A DNA stretch of 64,000 nucleotides from DASSUW01 sp963730535 (lineage in GTDB: Bacteria > Actinomycetota > Thermoleophilia > Solirubrobacterales > Solirubrobacteraceae). The notes under the pieces were generated by a model. It was not told the origin of the DNA, made no database searches, and saw only the letters and a program-made list of their open reading frames with translations. The position numbers and the translations under genes are program-made. The DNA lies in assembly GCA_963730535.1 (NCBI GenBank), contig CAVSRU010000012.1, positions 682,001 to 746,000 of the forward strand, in the 5' to 3' direction. Below are positions 1-11,038 of the stretch, piece after piece (positions within the stretch are counted from its first letter, which is position 1; each line of letters opens with the position of its first letter).

Positions 1-813
1 GGCATCCATCACCGCGCCCCGATGCCGACGTTCGCCGGCCGGACCTTCCAGCGCGCCTCACGGCGGCACGTGTCGCCGCCGGCGGACCGCCGCGTTGCGT
101 TCTTCCACGGCTGCGGGACCAACTACTACGAGCCGCGGCTGGGCGAGATGACCGTCGCGCTGCTCGAGCACAACGGGATCGCCGTCGACGTCCCCAAGCA
201 GGACTGCTGCGGCCTGCCGCTCCAGTCGAACGGGCTGTTCGACGACGCGCGCGGCTACGTGCACCGGCTGGCGAAGCGGCTCGCGCCGTTCGCGCGCGAC
301 GGCGTGGACATCGTCGGGACGTCGACCAGCTGCACGCTGATGCTCAAGCGTGAGGCGCTCGAGATCCTCGGGATGGACGACGACCCCGACCTCCGCGCCG
401 TGTCCGGGCGCGTGTTCGACATCTGCGAGTACCTGCTCGCCATGCACGAGCGGGGCGAGCTCAAGACCGACTTCCAGCCGGTGCCGGAGACCGTCGTGTA
501 CCACGCCCCGTGCCAGCAGCAGGGTCACGGCGTCGGCAAGCCGGCGCTCGACCTGATGGCGCTCGTGCCGGAGCTGCGCGTGGTCGAGAGCGAGGCGAAC
601 TGCTGCGGGGTCGCCGGCACGTACGGGCTCAAGCGCGAGAAGTACGACATCGCGATGAAGGTCGGCGCCGGGCTGTTCGAGCAGATCGCCGAGACCGCTC
701 CCGACCGCGCCGTCTGCGACTCGGAGACCTGCCGCTGGCAGATCGAGCACGCGACGCGCGTGTCGACGGTGCACCCGGTCGAGGTGCTCCACCGCGCGTC
801 GGGCCTCGCCTGA
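1..813 (+). CDS. glpC: Anaerobic glycerol-3-phosphate dehydrogenase subunit C (C-terminal part)
   Basis: The reading frame is open to the first base, so the gene starts before the window; 270 residues are visible. Two cysteine-rich CCG domains can be seen: the first with HGCGTNYYEP and DCCGLPLQ, the second with HAPCQQQGHG and NCCGVAGTYG. This is the GlpC/heterodisulfide-reductase arrangement that carries an Fe-S cluster and passes electrons from the GlpAB dehydrogenase to the membrane. The N-terminal ferredoxin part lies outside the window. It ends 7 bp before a DhaM-type phosphotransferase gene, which suggests a glycerol or dihydroxyacetone catabolic operon. Another (Fe-S) oxidoreductase of the same family is possible, for example a lactate or glycolate oxidase subunit, but the neighbour favours glpC. 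Confidence 0.75.
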   Translation, partial: GIHHRAPMPTFAGRTFQRASRRHVSPPADRRVAFFHGCGTNYYEPRLGEMTVALLEHNGIAVDVPKQDCCGLPLQSNGLFDDARGYVHRLAKRLAPFARDGVDIVGTSTSCTLMLKREALEILGMDDDPDLRAVSGRVFDICEYLLAMHERGELKTDFQPVPETVVYHAPCQQQGHGVGKPALDLMALVPELRVVESEANCCGVAGTYGLKREKYDIAMKVGAGLFEQIAETAPDRAVCDSETCRWQIEHATRVSTVHPVEVLHRASGLA

Positions 814-820
814 GCACCCC

Positions 821-3268
821 GTGGTCTCGCTCGTGATCGTCAGCCACAGCGGGGCGCTCGCGGACGGCGTCGCGGAGCTCGCGCGCGAGATGGCCGGCGA
901 GGACGTGGCGATCGAGGCGGCGGGCGGCATGGAGGACGGCGCGATCGGCACCGACGCCGAGCGGGTGCGGGCGGCGGTCGAGCGCGCTCGCTCGCCCGAC
1001 GGCGTCCTCGTGCTCATGGACCTCGGCAGCGCGCTGATGAGCGCCGAGATGGCGACGGAGATGCTCGAGCCGGACGGCGGACCGGTCGTCCTGTGCGGCG
1101 CGCCGCTCGTCGAGGGCGCCGTGGCGGCCGCGGCGCGGGCCCGGACGGGCGCATCGCTCGACGAGGTGGCGCGCGAGGCGCGCGGGGCGCTCCAGATGAA
1201 GACCGCGCAGCTCGGCGAGGAGACGCCCGAGGCTCCGGCGGCGACCGCCCCCGCTGACGACGACGGCGCCGAGGCGCTCGAGCTGCGCCTCCAGGTCACG
1301 CCGCGGCTCGGGCTCCATGCGCGGCCGGCAGCGCGCTTCGTGGCGACGGTCGCCGACTTCGACGCCCGCGTCGAGGTGCGCAACGCCACCCGGTCGACCG
1401 GCCCCGCCGACGGCCGCAGCCTTACGGCCCTCGCCGTCCTCGGCGTGCGCCAGGGCGACGAGATCGTCGTCCGCGCCCAAGGGGAGCAGGCCGCCGCGGC
1501 GCTCGACGCGCTGGGCGCGCTCGCGGCCGCGAACTTCGGCGACGAACCGGACGGCGAGACGGCCGCCGACGACCGCCCGGCGCCCGCCGAGGCGCCGGCC
1601 GGCGGCGCGCCTCCCGCCTCGGGCACGCAGCTGCCGGGCGTGGCCGCCTCGGCCGGCGTCGCGATCGGCCCGGCCCGCTGGCTGCACACGCCGGAGCCCG
1701 CGGTGGACGACGAGCAGCCCGGCTCCCCGGCGGAGGAGCGCGCCCGGCTCGACGCCGCCCGCGCCGGAGCCCGGCAGGACCTCGAGACCGCGCGCGCCGA
1801 GGTGCTGCGGCGCGGCGCGGTCGCGGAGGCCGAGATCTTCACCGCCCACACGCTGCTCCTGGACGACGCGGCGGTCACCGGGCCGGCGCTGCGCCTGATC
1901 GAGGACGGCGCCGGCGCCGGGCGCGCCTGGCGCGCCGCCGCGCAGGAAGCGGCGGACGCCTTCCGGGCGCTCGACGACCCGTACCTGCGGGAGCGCGCGG
2001 TGGACGTCGAGGACGTCGGCCGGCGCGTGCTGGCACGGCTCGCCGGCACGGAGGCCGCGGCGGCGCCGCTCGACGCCGGCATCGTGCTCGCACCTGAGCT
2101 GACGCCGGGCGAGGCCGTCGGCCTCGACCCCGCCCAGGCGTGGGGCATCGCGACGGCGCGCGGCGGGGCGACCGGGCACGCGGCGATCCTGGCCCGCGCG
2201 CTCGGCATCCCGGCCGTCGTCGGGTCCGGCGACGCCCTGCTCGCGATCGCCGAAGGCACCCCGCTCGTGCTCGACGGCGACGCCGGCATCCTCGAGGTCG
2301 ATCCCGGCGAGGACGTGATCGCGCGCTACGAGGCGCGCCGCCAGGCGGCCGCCGAGGCCGCCCGCGCCCTGCTCGCCGGCGCCCGAGAGCCCGGCGCCCT
2401 CGGTGACGGCCGGCGGGTGGAGGTCTTCGCGAACATCGGCAGCGCCGCCGACGCCCGCCACGCCGTCGAGAAGGGCGCCGAGGGCGTCGGCCTCCTGCGG
2501 ACCGAGTTCCTCTTCCTCGACCGCGAGACGCCGCCCTCCGAGGACGAGCAGGTCGAGGTGCTGCGCGAGATCGCCGGCGCGCTCGACGGCCGGCCGCTGA
2601 TCGTGCGGACACTCGACGCCGGCGCCGACAAGCCGCTGCCGTTCCTCGCGCAGGAGCCGGAGGACAACCCGTTCCTGGGACGCCGCGGCATCCGGCTCTC
2701 GCTCGCCGAGCCTGAGCTGCTGCGCACGCAGCTGCGCGCCATCGTTCGCGTCGCCGCCGAGCGCCCGCTGAAGGTCATGTTCCCGATGGTGGCGACGCTC
2801 GAGGAGGTGCGGGCGGCGCGCGCGGTGCTCGACCGGGCCCGCGCCGAGCTGGGGAGCGACGCCGAGCTGGACGTCGGCGTCATGGTCGAGGTTCCGGCCC
2901 TCGCCCTCCAGGCGGCGCTGATCGCCCCCGAGGTCGACTTCTTCTCGATCGGGACCAACGACCTGGCGCAGTACACGATGGCCGCCGAGCGCGGCAACGC
3001 GGCGCTCGCCGGGCTGCTCGCGGACTCGCTGGCCCCCGTGCTGGCGTTGATCGCGAACGTCACGGCCGCCGCCGAGGCGCACGGCCGCTGGGTCGGGGTG
3101 TGCGGCGAGCTGGCCGGCGAGCCTGCTGCCGCGGTGCTGCTCGCCGGCCTCGGCGTGCGGGAGCTGAGCATGGCCGCGGGCAGGATCCCGGCCGTGAAGG
3201 CCGCGCTGCGCGAGGTCGATTTCGCGACCGCGGCCGAGCGCGCCCGCCACGCGCTTCCGGCGCGGTAG
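821..3268 (+). CDS. dhaM: DhaM-HPr-Enzyme I fusion, PEP-dependent dihydroxyacetone phosphotransferase
   Basis: 815 aa with three PTS modules in order. Residues 1-130 are an EIIA-mannose-like DhaM domain with the phosphorylated His at position 9 (VIVSHSGALADG). Residues about 150-240 are HPr with GLHARPAARF. Residues about 270-800 are Enzyme I, with the active-site His in GGATGHAAILAR and the PEP-binding signatures GLLRTEFLF, FLGRRGIRL and FSIGTNDLAQYT. The family takes phosphate from PEP and passes it through His residues to the ADP bound in DhaL, so DhaK substrate is phosphorylated. GTG start at 821, 7 bp after glpC. DhaK and DhaL are not in the window; they would be expected upstream. Confidence 0.88.
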   Translation: MVSLVIVSHSGALADGVAELAREMAGEDVAIEAAGGMEDGAIGTDAERVRAAVERARSPDGVLVLMDLGSALMSAEMATEMLEPDGGPVVLCGAPLVEGAVAAAARARTGASLDEVAREARGALQMKTAQLGEETPEAPAATAPADDDGAEALELRLQVTPRLGLHARPAARFVATVADFDARVEVRNATRSTGPADGRSLTALAVLGVRQGDEIVVRAQGEQAAAALDALGALAAANFGDEPDGETAADDRPAPAEAPAGGAPPASGTQLPGVAASAGVAIGPARWLHTPEPAVDDEQPGSPAEERARLDAARAGARQDLETARAEVLRRGAVAEAEIFTAHTLLLDDAAVTGPALRLIEDGAGAGRAWRAAAQEAADAFRALDDPYLRERAVDVEDVGRRVLARLAGTEAAAAPLDAGIVLAPELTPGEAVGLDPAQAWGIATARGGATGHAAILARALGIPAVVGSGDALLAIAEGTPLVLDGDAGILEVDPGEDVIARYEARRQAAAEAARALLAGAREPGALGDGRRVEVFANIGSAADARHAVEKGAEGVGLLRTEFLFLDRETPPSEDEQVEVLREIAGALDGRPLIVRTLDAGADKPLPFLAQEPEDNPFLGRRGIRLSLAEPELLRTQLRAIVRVAAERPLKVMFPMVATLEEVRAARAVLDRARAELGSDAELDVGVMVEVPALALQAALIAPEVDFFSIGTNDLAQYTMAAERGNAALAGLLADSLAPVLALIANVTAAAEAHGRWVGVCGELAGEPAAAVLLAGLGVRELSMAAGRIPAVKAALREVDFATAAERARHALPAR

Positions 3269-3282
3269 CATCGGCGCCCCTC

Positions 3283-3885
3283 GTGGGGACCCCGACCGAG
3301 ACCTGGGACGGCTTGCGCTCCGCCCGATTGATCGCCGCCGGAACCGCCATGCGGATCGTGCTCACCCCGGTCATCATGGGGCTGGTGCTCGTCGGCGACG
3401 GCGGCGACGCGACCGGTGACGCCGCCATCGTCGCGTGCGTGCTGTTCTGCGTGGCCGCCGCGACGGACTGGCTGGACGGGCAGCTCGCGCGCCGCTGGGA
3501 CGTCACCAGCAAGCTCGGCTCGTTCCTCGACACGACAGCGGACAAGCTGCTCGTCTCGGGCGTGCTGATCGCGCTGCTCGCCGCCGAGCGGGCGTCGCCG
3601 TGGATCGTCGGTCTCATCATCGGCCGCGAGCTGGTCCTGATGGGGCTGCGCGGCCTGATCGCCTCCGAGGGCGAGGTGATGGCGCCGTCGATGCTCGGCA
3701 AGCTCAAGACCAGCATCCAGTTCCTCGCGATCGCGCTCGCCATCGTGCGGCCCGGCGACCCGGTCGGCGGCCTCTACATCGACGAGTGGGCGATGCTGGC
3801 CGCCGCGGTCATCACCGTGTGGTCCGCGGTCGACTACCTGGTGCGCGCGCTGCCGGCGCTCATGCGCGAGGAGCGCGCGACGTGA
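3283..3885 (+). CDS. pgsA: CDP-alcohol phosphatidyltransferase, likely phosphatidylglycerophosphate synthase
   Basis: 200 aa integral membrane enzyme. The CDP-alcohol phosphotransferase signature D-x2-D-G-x2-A-R-x8-G-x3-D-x3-D is complete (TDWLDGQLARRWD then GSFLDTTADK). Hydrophobic segments lie before it, at about residues 95-125 and near the C-terminus. It would transfer a phosphatidyl group from CDP-diacylglycerol to glycerol-3-phosphate, giving the precursor of phosphatidylglycerol and cardiolipin. The GTG at 3283 is chosen because it is the first start after the preceding stop (3268) that keeps the whole domain. The stop overlaps the next gene by 4 bp (GTGA). Other alcohol acceptors such as inositol phosphate cannot be ruled out. 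Confidence 0.8.
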   Translation: MGTPTETWDGLRSARLIAAGTAMRIVLTPVIMGLVLVGDGGDATGDAAIVACVLFCVAAATDWLDGQLARRWDVTSKLGSFLDTTADKLLVSGVLIALLAAERASPWIVGLIIGRELVLMGLRGLIASEGEVMAPSMLGKLKTSIQFLAIALAIVRPGDPVGGLYIDEWAMLAAAVITVWSAVDYLVRALPALMREERAT

Positions 3886-4877
3886 GCCGGGTCTTCGTCA
3901 CCGGCGGCAGCGGGTTCGTCGGCGGCGCGCTGCTCGCGCGCCTGGTCGAGCGCGGCGACGAGGTGGTCGCCCTGGCGCGCTCCGACGAGGCCGAGCGAGC
4001 GCTGACCGGGCGCGGCGCCCGCACGGTCCGCGGCGACGTGCTCGACGAGGACGCCATGGCGGCAGCCATGGACGGCTGCGCGCTCCTCTTCCACGTGGCC
4101 GGGATCAACACGATGTGCCCGAGCCGATCCGGCGGCGCTCTTCCACGTCAACGTGCGAGGCGCGGAAGCGGCGGTGAGGGCGGCGGCCCGCGCCGGCGTG
4201 CCACGGGTCGTCCTCACGTCGTCGGCGGCATCGCTGGGAGAGGCGGCCGGCACGGTCGGGCGCGAGGACTCCCCCCACCGGGGCAGCTTCCTGTCGGTGT
4301 ACGAGCGCTCCAAGCACGAGGGCGAGCTCGCCGCCTTCGCCGCCGCCCGCCGCGCGGGCGTCGAGCTCGTGTCGATCAACCCGTCCTCGGTTCAGGGCCC
4401 CGGCCGCGCCGGAGGCACCGGGAGGATCATGATCGCCTACCTGAACGGTCGCCTGCGGGCGTTCGTTTCGACACGATGATCAGCATCGTCGACATCGCGG
4501 ATTGCGTGGAGGGCCACCTGCTCGGGGCCGAGCGCGGGCGGCCGGGCGAGCGCTACGTCCTCAACGGCGCCACGATCACCTCGCGCGAGGCGCTCGAGAT
4601 CGTGTCCGAGCTGTCACGCGTCCGCCACGACGTGCGCTTCCTCCCACCGCCGGTCGCCCGGGTGGCGGGGACGCTCGTCGAGGCGGCGTTCCGCGTCCGC
4701 GGCAAGACCCCGCCGGTCTGCCGCGAGATGGTGCGCACGCTGCTGCACGGCCACCGGTACGACGGATCCCGAGCGGCGCGCGAGCTGGGGCTCGAGTACA
4801 CGCCGGTGGCGGAGACGTTCCGCCGGACCATCGAATGGGCTGCCAACGAGGGTCTTGTCCGAAGCCAGGCTGGGTAG
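3882..4877 (+). pseudogene. NAD-dependent epimerase/dehydratase (SDR), broken by two frameshifts
   Basis: An extended SDR protein of about 331 aa. The N-terminus has the Rossmann motif TGGSGFVGGALL. The frame is lost near 4118-4122, just after HVAGINTMC, and continues one frame over with ALFHVNVRGAEAAV, LTSSAASLG and the catalytic YERSK (Tyr-x3-Lys). It is lost again near 4462-4470 and returns to the first frame with SIVDIADCVEGHL up to 4877. The length of 996 bp divides by three, so the two shifts compensate. Relatives are dihydroflavonol-reductase-like or hopanoid-associated sugar epimerases; the substrate is unknown. GTG start, overlapping pgsA by 4 bp. The shifts may be sequencing errors (see findings). 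Confidence 0.8.
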
Positions 4878-4917
4878 AACCACAGGAGAACGACCGATAA
4901 CTCAAGCGGAGGACCTG

Positions 4918-5223
4918 ATGCACGACCATGACGAACGGCGCACCACCGAGGATGCCGCTGCCGAGCGGCTGGAGCACGAGCATCCGGCACGCCCCGAGTC
5001 GGGCGACGACGACGGCTTCGCCGAAGGCATCGACCACAAGCCCGACACGCCCGAGGAGGAGCTCGAGCCGAACTTCGCGCGCGGCATCTCGCACGAGGAC
5101 CCGCCCGGGACCGAGCGCCACCCGCGCTTCAGCGAGGGCAACGAGGACCTGCCGGACACGCCGGAGAAGGAGGTCGAGCGCCGCTTCAGCGAGGGCATCG
5201 AGCGCAGCCCCACCAGCGAGTAA
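4918..5223 (+). CDS. Small acidic repeat protein of unknown function
   Basis: 101 aa, not recognised. The ATG at 4918 has a good Shine-Dalgarno (GCGGAGGA at 4905-4912). The protein is strongly charged, with no membrane segment or signal peptide, and probably disordered. After a His/Glu-rich start it has four imperfect repeats of about 19 residues, each beginning Phe-x-x-Gly: FAEGIDHKPDTPEEE, FARGISHEDPPGTER, FSEGNEDLPDTPEKE and FSEGIERSPTSE. The spacing PDTPE-x-E followed by a Phe is regular. It stands 40 bp after the broken epimerase and faces the UvrA-like gene, so it may be its own transcript or the tail of the upstream operon. No function is proposed. Confidence 0.75.
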   Translation: MHDHDERRTTEDAAAERLEHEHPARPESGDDDGFAEGIDHKPDTPEEELEPNFARGISHEDPPGTERHPRFSEGNEDLPDTPEKEVERRFSEGIERSPTSE

Positions 5224-5251
5224 CGCCTTCTGACCGGCGCCGGGCCCTCGG

Positions 5252-7627
<2,376 letters not shown>

Positions 7628-7629
7628 CA

Positions 7630-8629
7630 CTAGCCCGCCGTCGCCGGCCGGCCTGCGAGCGCGGGGCGGAGCGCCTGCTCGACCAGGCGCTCGGCGTCCG
7701 CTGCCGCGGAGGCGAGGATCGCGGAGCGGCGCTCCAGCTGGCCGACGACCGTGGTGCCGGCGGCCGGACGGACGCCGAGGACGTGCGGCGGACCGGCGGC
7801 GACGTCGAGCCGAGCGCCTGGCGATGTCCTCCACCACCGTCTCGTAACAGGCGATCCGCTCACGGTAGAGCGCGACGAGCGCGGGATTGAGCTGCCGGAG
7901 ATGGCGTTCGATCAGCCGGTCGCCGATGCGTGAGGCGCTCTTGCGCGGCACGCCATGCGGCCGGGTCTGGAGCGCGAGCACGTGGGTCGCCCCGGCCGCC
8001 AGGGCCTCGGCGACCGGGATCGGGGAGCCGAGACCGCCGTCGAGATAGCGGCGGCCGCCGATCTCGATCGGGGCGCCGCCGGCCCAGGGCATGCGGCTCG
8101 ACGCCAGCAGGGCGTCCCAGAGCTCGCGCTTCGTCCGCATGCCCGAGAACACCGCCGGCTGCGCCGTCTCGACCGCCACGGCGACGCAGAGCAGCGCCAT
8201 CGGGCTGGCCACCACGCGATCGTGCCGCCCCGCGTCGAGCCCGGCGGACGCGTAGTTGAGGACGTAGTTGACGTCGATCACCGGTCGCCCCCGCAGCACC
8301 CGGGCGGGATTGACGAACGAGCGCGAAGCGAGCGGCCCGTGGTACGTGGCGGCGCCCTCGCGGGCGACGCCGGCGATCAGCGCCGCGCCGTTGATGGCGC
8401 CCGCCGACGCGCCCACCACGAGGTCGAAGCAGGGCGTGAGGCCGAGCCGCTCGAGCGCGGCGGTCATGCCGGCCGAGACGACCCCGCGCATGCCCCCGCC
8501 CTCGATCACGAGGGCGACGCGATGCGGGTCGCTGCGCGCGCCGGGAGCCGAGCCGCTCGCGGCCCGTTCGCGGAGCACCTCCACCACCGGGTGCGAGATC
8601 TCGGGCAGTGTGAAGGTGTCGCTGGCCAT
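7630..8629 (-). pseudogene. Patatin-like phospholipase, single frameshift near the C-terminus
   Basis: The N-terminal about 275 residues are a patatin domain: oxyanion-hole glycines VIEGGGMRGVVSAGM, nucleophile elbow GASAGA and catalytic Asp in LDGGLGSPIP. This Ser-Asp dyad hydrolyses acyl esters of phospholipids. Around 7806-7822 the frame is lost; the matching C-terminus (RLDVAAGPPHVLGVRPAAG and on) continues one frame over and stops at 7630. The span is 1000 bp, so a single extra base (or two missing) explains it. Read without correction, the frame would run on into the UvrA-like gene and give a false 1125-residue fusion. The corrected product is about 332 aa, normal for the family. Confidence 0.82.
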
Positions 8630-8683
8630 GCGCTCGAGGTCGAACGATCCTAGCCGCTCGGCTCGCGGCGACCGCCTGGCCGG

Positions 8684-10981
8684 TCAGGCCGGGAGCCCCG
8701 CCGCGGGCGACGCCAGGCGCGCCAGCACGGGGGCGAACTGCTGGACGACCACGCGCGCACGATCGACCTCGGCGTTGGTGAACGCCTGGGGGTGCACGCG
8801 GTACACCTCGGCGAGCGCCTGGAGGCCGCCGGCGACGCGGATCGGCACCATCAGCACCGCGCCGTAGCCGAGCCGCACCAGCTCCTGGACCTCGGCCGGA
8901 TCGCTGTGCAGGTCCCCCACCACGACCTGCCCGGGCGTGTGCGCCTCGAGCAGCCGGATGGTGGCCGGGTAGAGGCGGAGCTCCCACCGGTCGCCGGGCG
9001 CGTCCTGGTTGTCGGAGAGCAGCTCGAGGCAGCCGTCGACGACCCACATGAGCGAGACGTCCTCGGCGCGGAGCAGCGCCGCGGCGCGGCGCCCGGCGTC
9101 GACCAGGCCCTCGACGTCGTGGACGTCGGTGAGGTGGTCGCCGAGGTCGGCGAGCGCGCCCGTCCAGCCCGCGCTGTTCTTCACCGTCGCGACCGGCAGC
9201 CGGACGCCCCCGCGGACGACCGCCGTGGCGGCGACCGACGGGCTGAGGGCCGTCCACGCGGCGGTCGGGCGCGCGAGCGCGTAGCCCTGCGCGTAGGTCG
9301 CGTCGAGGTCGGCGAGCGCGTGGAGGTCGGCGAGGTCCTCCACCCCCTCTCCGCAGACCGCCGCGCCGGTCGTGCCGGCGAAGGAGACGAGTGCCTCCAG
9401 CAGCGCGTAGCGCGAGGGGTCGGCGTGGGCGCCGTGCACGAGCGAGCGGTCGATCTTGAGGATCTCGGGCGCCACGCGGATCAGCTGCTGGAGCCCCGCG
9501 TACCCGGCGCCCGCGTCGTCGAGCGCCACCCGGGCGCCGCGGGCGCGGAGCTCGGCGAGCCTCGCCTCGAGCGCCTCCTCGGCGGCGAACAGCTCGTGCT
9601 CCGTGAGCTCGATGACCACGTCGGAGAGGTCGCCGGGCAGCGCGTCCTGGACGGGCGGGGCGAGCAGGCCGATGGGACTGACGTTGAGAGCCAGGAAGGT
9701 GCCCGCGGGCCGGCCCGGCACCGCCAGCGCGGCGCGCAGCGCGAGCGCCTCCAGCTCCGCCCCCAGGCCGCAGCGGTGCGCCTGCGCGAACCACTGGTCG
9801 GGCCGGCGCACCGGGTCGGCGTCGACCCGCGTGAGCGCTTCGTAGCCGCACACGCGTCCGGTGGCGAGCTCGAGCACCGGCTGGAAGACGGGGCGGATCG
9901 CGGCCTCGCCGCGCCGCAGCAGCGCCTCGACCTCGCCGCGCTCGTCGGCCCGCGAGGGCCGGGCGGCCAGGTTGGCCGCGTAGCGCCGCGTCTGCCGGCG
10001 GCCGGCGTGCTTGGCGGCGTAGAGCGCGGCATCGGCGCGCGCGAGCAGGTCGGCCGCCTCCTGTGCGTCCTCGGGGAAGGTGGCCACGCCGGCGGAGGCC
10101 TCGAGCCGGGTGCGGCCGGCCACGACATCGCCGAGCGCGGCACGCGCGCGCTCGGCGGCGTCCACGGCCGCCTCGCCGGCCACGCCCGGCAGCACGAGCA
10201 CGAACTCCTCGCCGCCGAGGCGGCCGACGGCGTCGCCGTCACGCACCACCGACCCCAGCTTGGCGGCGGCCGCGGCGAGCGCGCGGTCGCCCTCCGCGTG
10301 GCCCAGGGTGTCGTTGATGCGCTTGAAGTGGTCGAGGTCGAGCACCACGACGCTGAGGGGGCGCCCGGCGGCGGCCGCGTCCTCGATCTCGCGCCGCAGG
10401 CGCTCCTGCGAGCCGCGGTGGTTGAGCAGCCCGGTCAGCCCGTCGGTGGCCGCCTGGGCGCGCAGGTGCTCGCGCTGGCGCGCCGCCTCGTAGGAGAGTG
10501 CCGCCATCGTCGCGAAGCGCTCGACGAGCGCCACCTCGGCGTCGGTGAACGCGCGGTCCGCGCCGGTGCGGTAGACGTTGAGCGTCCCCACCACGCGATC
10601 GTGGGCGAGCAGCGGGACGCACACGAACGCCTCGTCCTCGTCGTCGGTCCCGGGCACGACCGTGCTGATGTCGTCGAAGCGCGTGTTCGGCACGTTCCGC
10701 GTGCGCCGGTTGCGGACGACCCAGCCGGTGGTCCCGTGGTCCACGGACAGCGACTCGCTCATGATCTCCTGGACCCAGGCGCCGAGCGCGAACACCGGCC
10801 GGAGGCCGGTGCCCGCCACGTCGACCTCGTAGACCGTCAGGTCGTCATACGGCAGCAGTGCCTGGAGGTGATGGGCGATCCGGCCGAGCGTGTCCTTCAG
10901 CGAGTCGGCCGCCAGGATCCCGGCGGCCGCGTCGATCAGGGCGTCGAGCGCCGTGGCGCCCGCCTGCTGCTGTGTGGACAC
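8684..10981 (-). CDS. GAF-GGDEF-EAL-GAF cyclic-di-GMP enzyme
   Basis: 765 aa cytoplasmic protein. Order: GAF (about 15-165), GGDEF (about 175-335), EAL (about 345-590), second GAF-like domain (about 610-760). The cyclase A-site is GGEEF, and an RxxD inhibitory site (RDGD) precedes it by the right five residues. The EAL half keeps GYEALTRV, the Asn of LNVSP, Glu of ELTEHE, the DD pair in LDDAGAGY, Lys of ILKIDRS, and GEGVED. Both synthesis and hydrolysis of c-di-GMP are therefore possible, with the direction probably set by the GAF sensors. There are no membrane segments. GTG start at 10981. The patatin gene follows 54 bp downstream. Confidence 0.9.
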   Translation of the reverse strand: MSTQQQAGATALDALIDAAAGILAADSLKDTLGRIAHHLQALLPYDDLTVYEVDVAGTGLRPVFALGAWVQEIMSESLSVDHGTTGWVVRNRRTRNVPNTRFDDISTVVPGTDDEDEAFVCVPLLAHDRVVGTLNVYRTGADRAFTDAEVALVERFATMAALSYEAARQREHLRAQAATDGLTGLLNHRGSQERLRREIEDAAAAGRPLSVVVLDLDHFKRINDTLGHAEGDRALAAAAAKLGSVVRDGDAVGRLGGEEFVLVLPGVAGEAAVDAAERARAALGDVVAGRTRLEASAGVATFPEDAQEAADLLARADAALYAAKHAGRRQTRRYAANLAARPSRADERGEVEALLRRGEAAIRPVFQPVLELATGRVCGYEALTRVDADPVRRPDQWFAQAHRCGLGAELEALALRAALAVPGRPAGTFLALNVSPIGLLAPPVQDALPGDLSDVVIELTEHELFAAEEALEARLAELRARGARVALDDAGAGYAGLQQLIRVAPEILKIDRSLVHGAHADPSRYALLEALVSFAGTTGAAVCGEGVEDLADLHALADLDATYAQGYALARPTAAWTALSPSVAATAVVRGGVRLPVATVKNSAGWTGALADLGDHLTDVHDVEGLVDAGRRAAALLRAEDVSLMWVVDGCLELLSDNQDAPGDRWELRLYPATIRLLEAHTPGQVVVGDLHSDPAEVQELVRLGYGAVLMVPIRVAGGLQALAEVYRVHPQAFTNAEVDRARVVVQQFAPVLARLASPAAGLPA

Positions 10982-11011
10982 CCTTCCGGTATCGACGCGG
11001 CAACGTGCCCA

Positions 11012-11035
11012 CTTGACCCGCCGAGGCGGGTCAAG
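11012..11035 (-). terminator. Hairpin after the glycosidase-like gene
   Basis: Perfect inverted repeat CTTGACCCGCC with GGCGGGTCAAG, 11-bp stem and 2-nt loop, starting 3 nt after the stop of the secreted glycosidase-like gene. There is no clear U-tract on the minus strand, so it may end transcription weakly or only protect the 3' end. Confidence 0.5.
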
Positions 11036-11038
11036 CGA

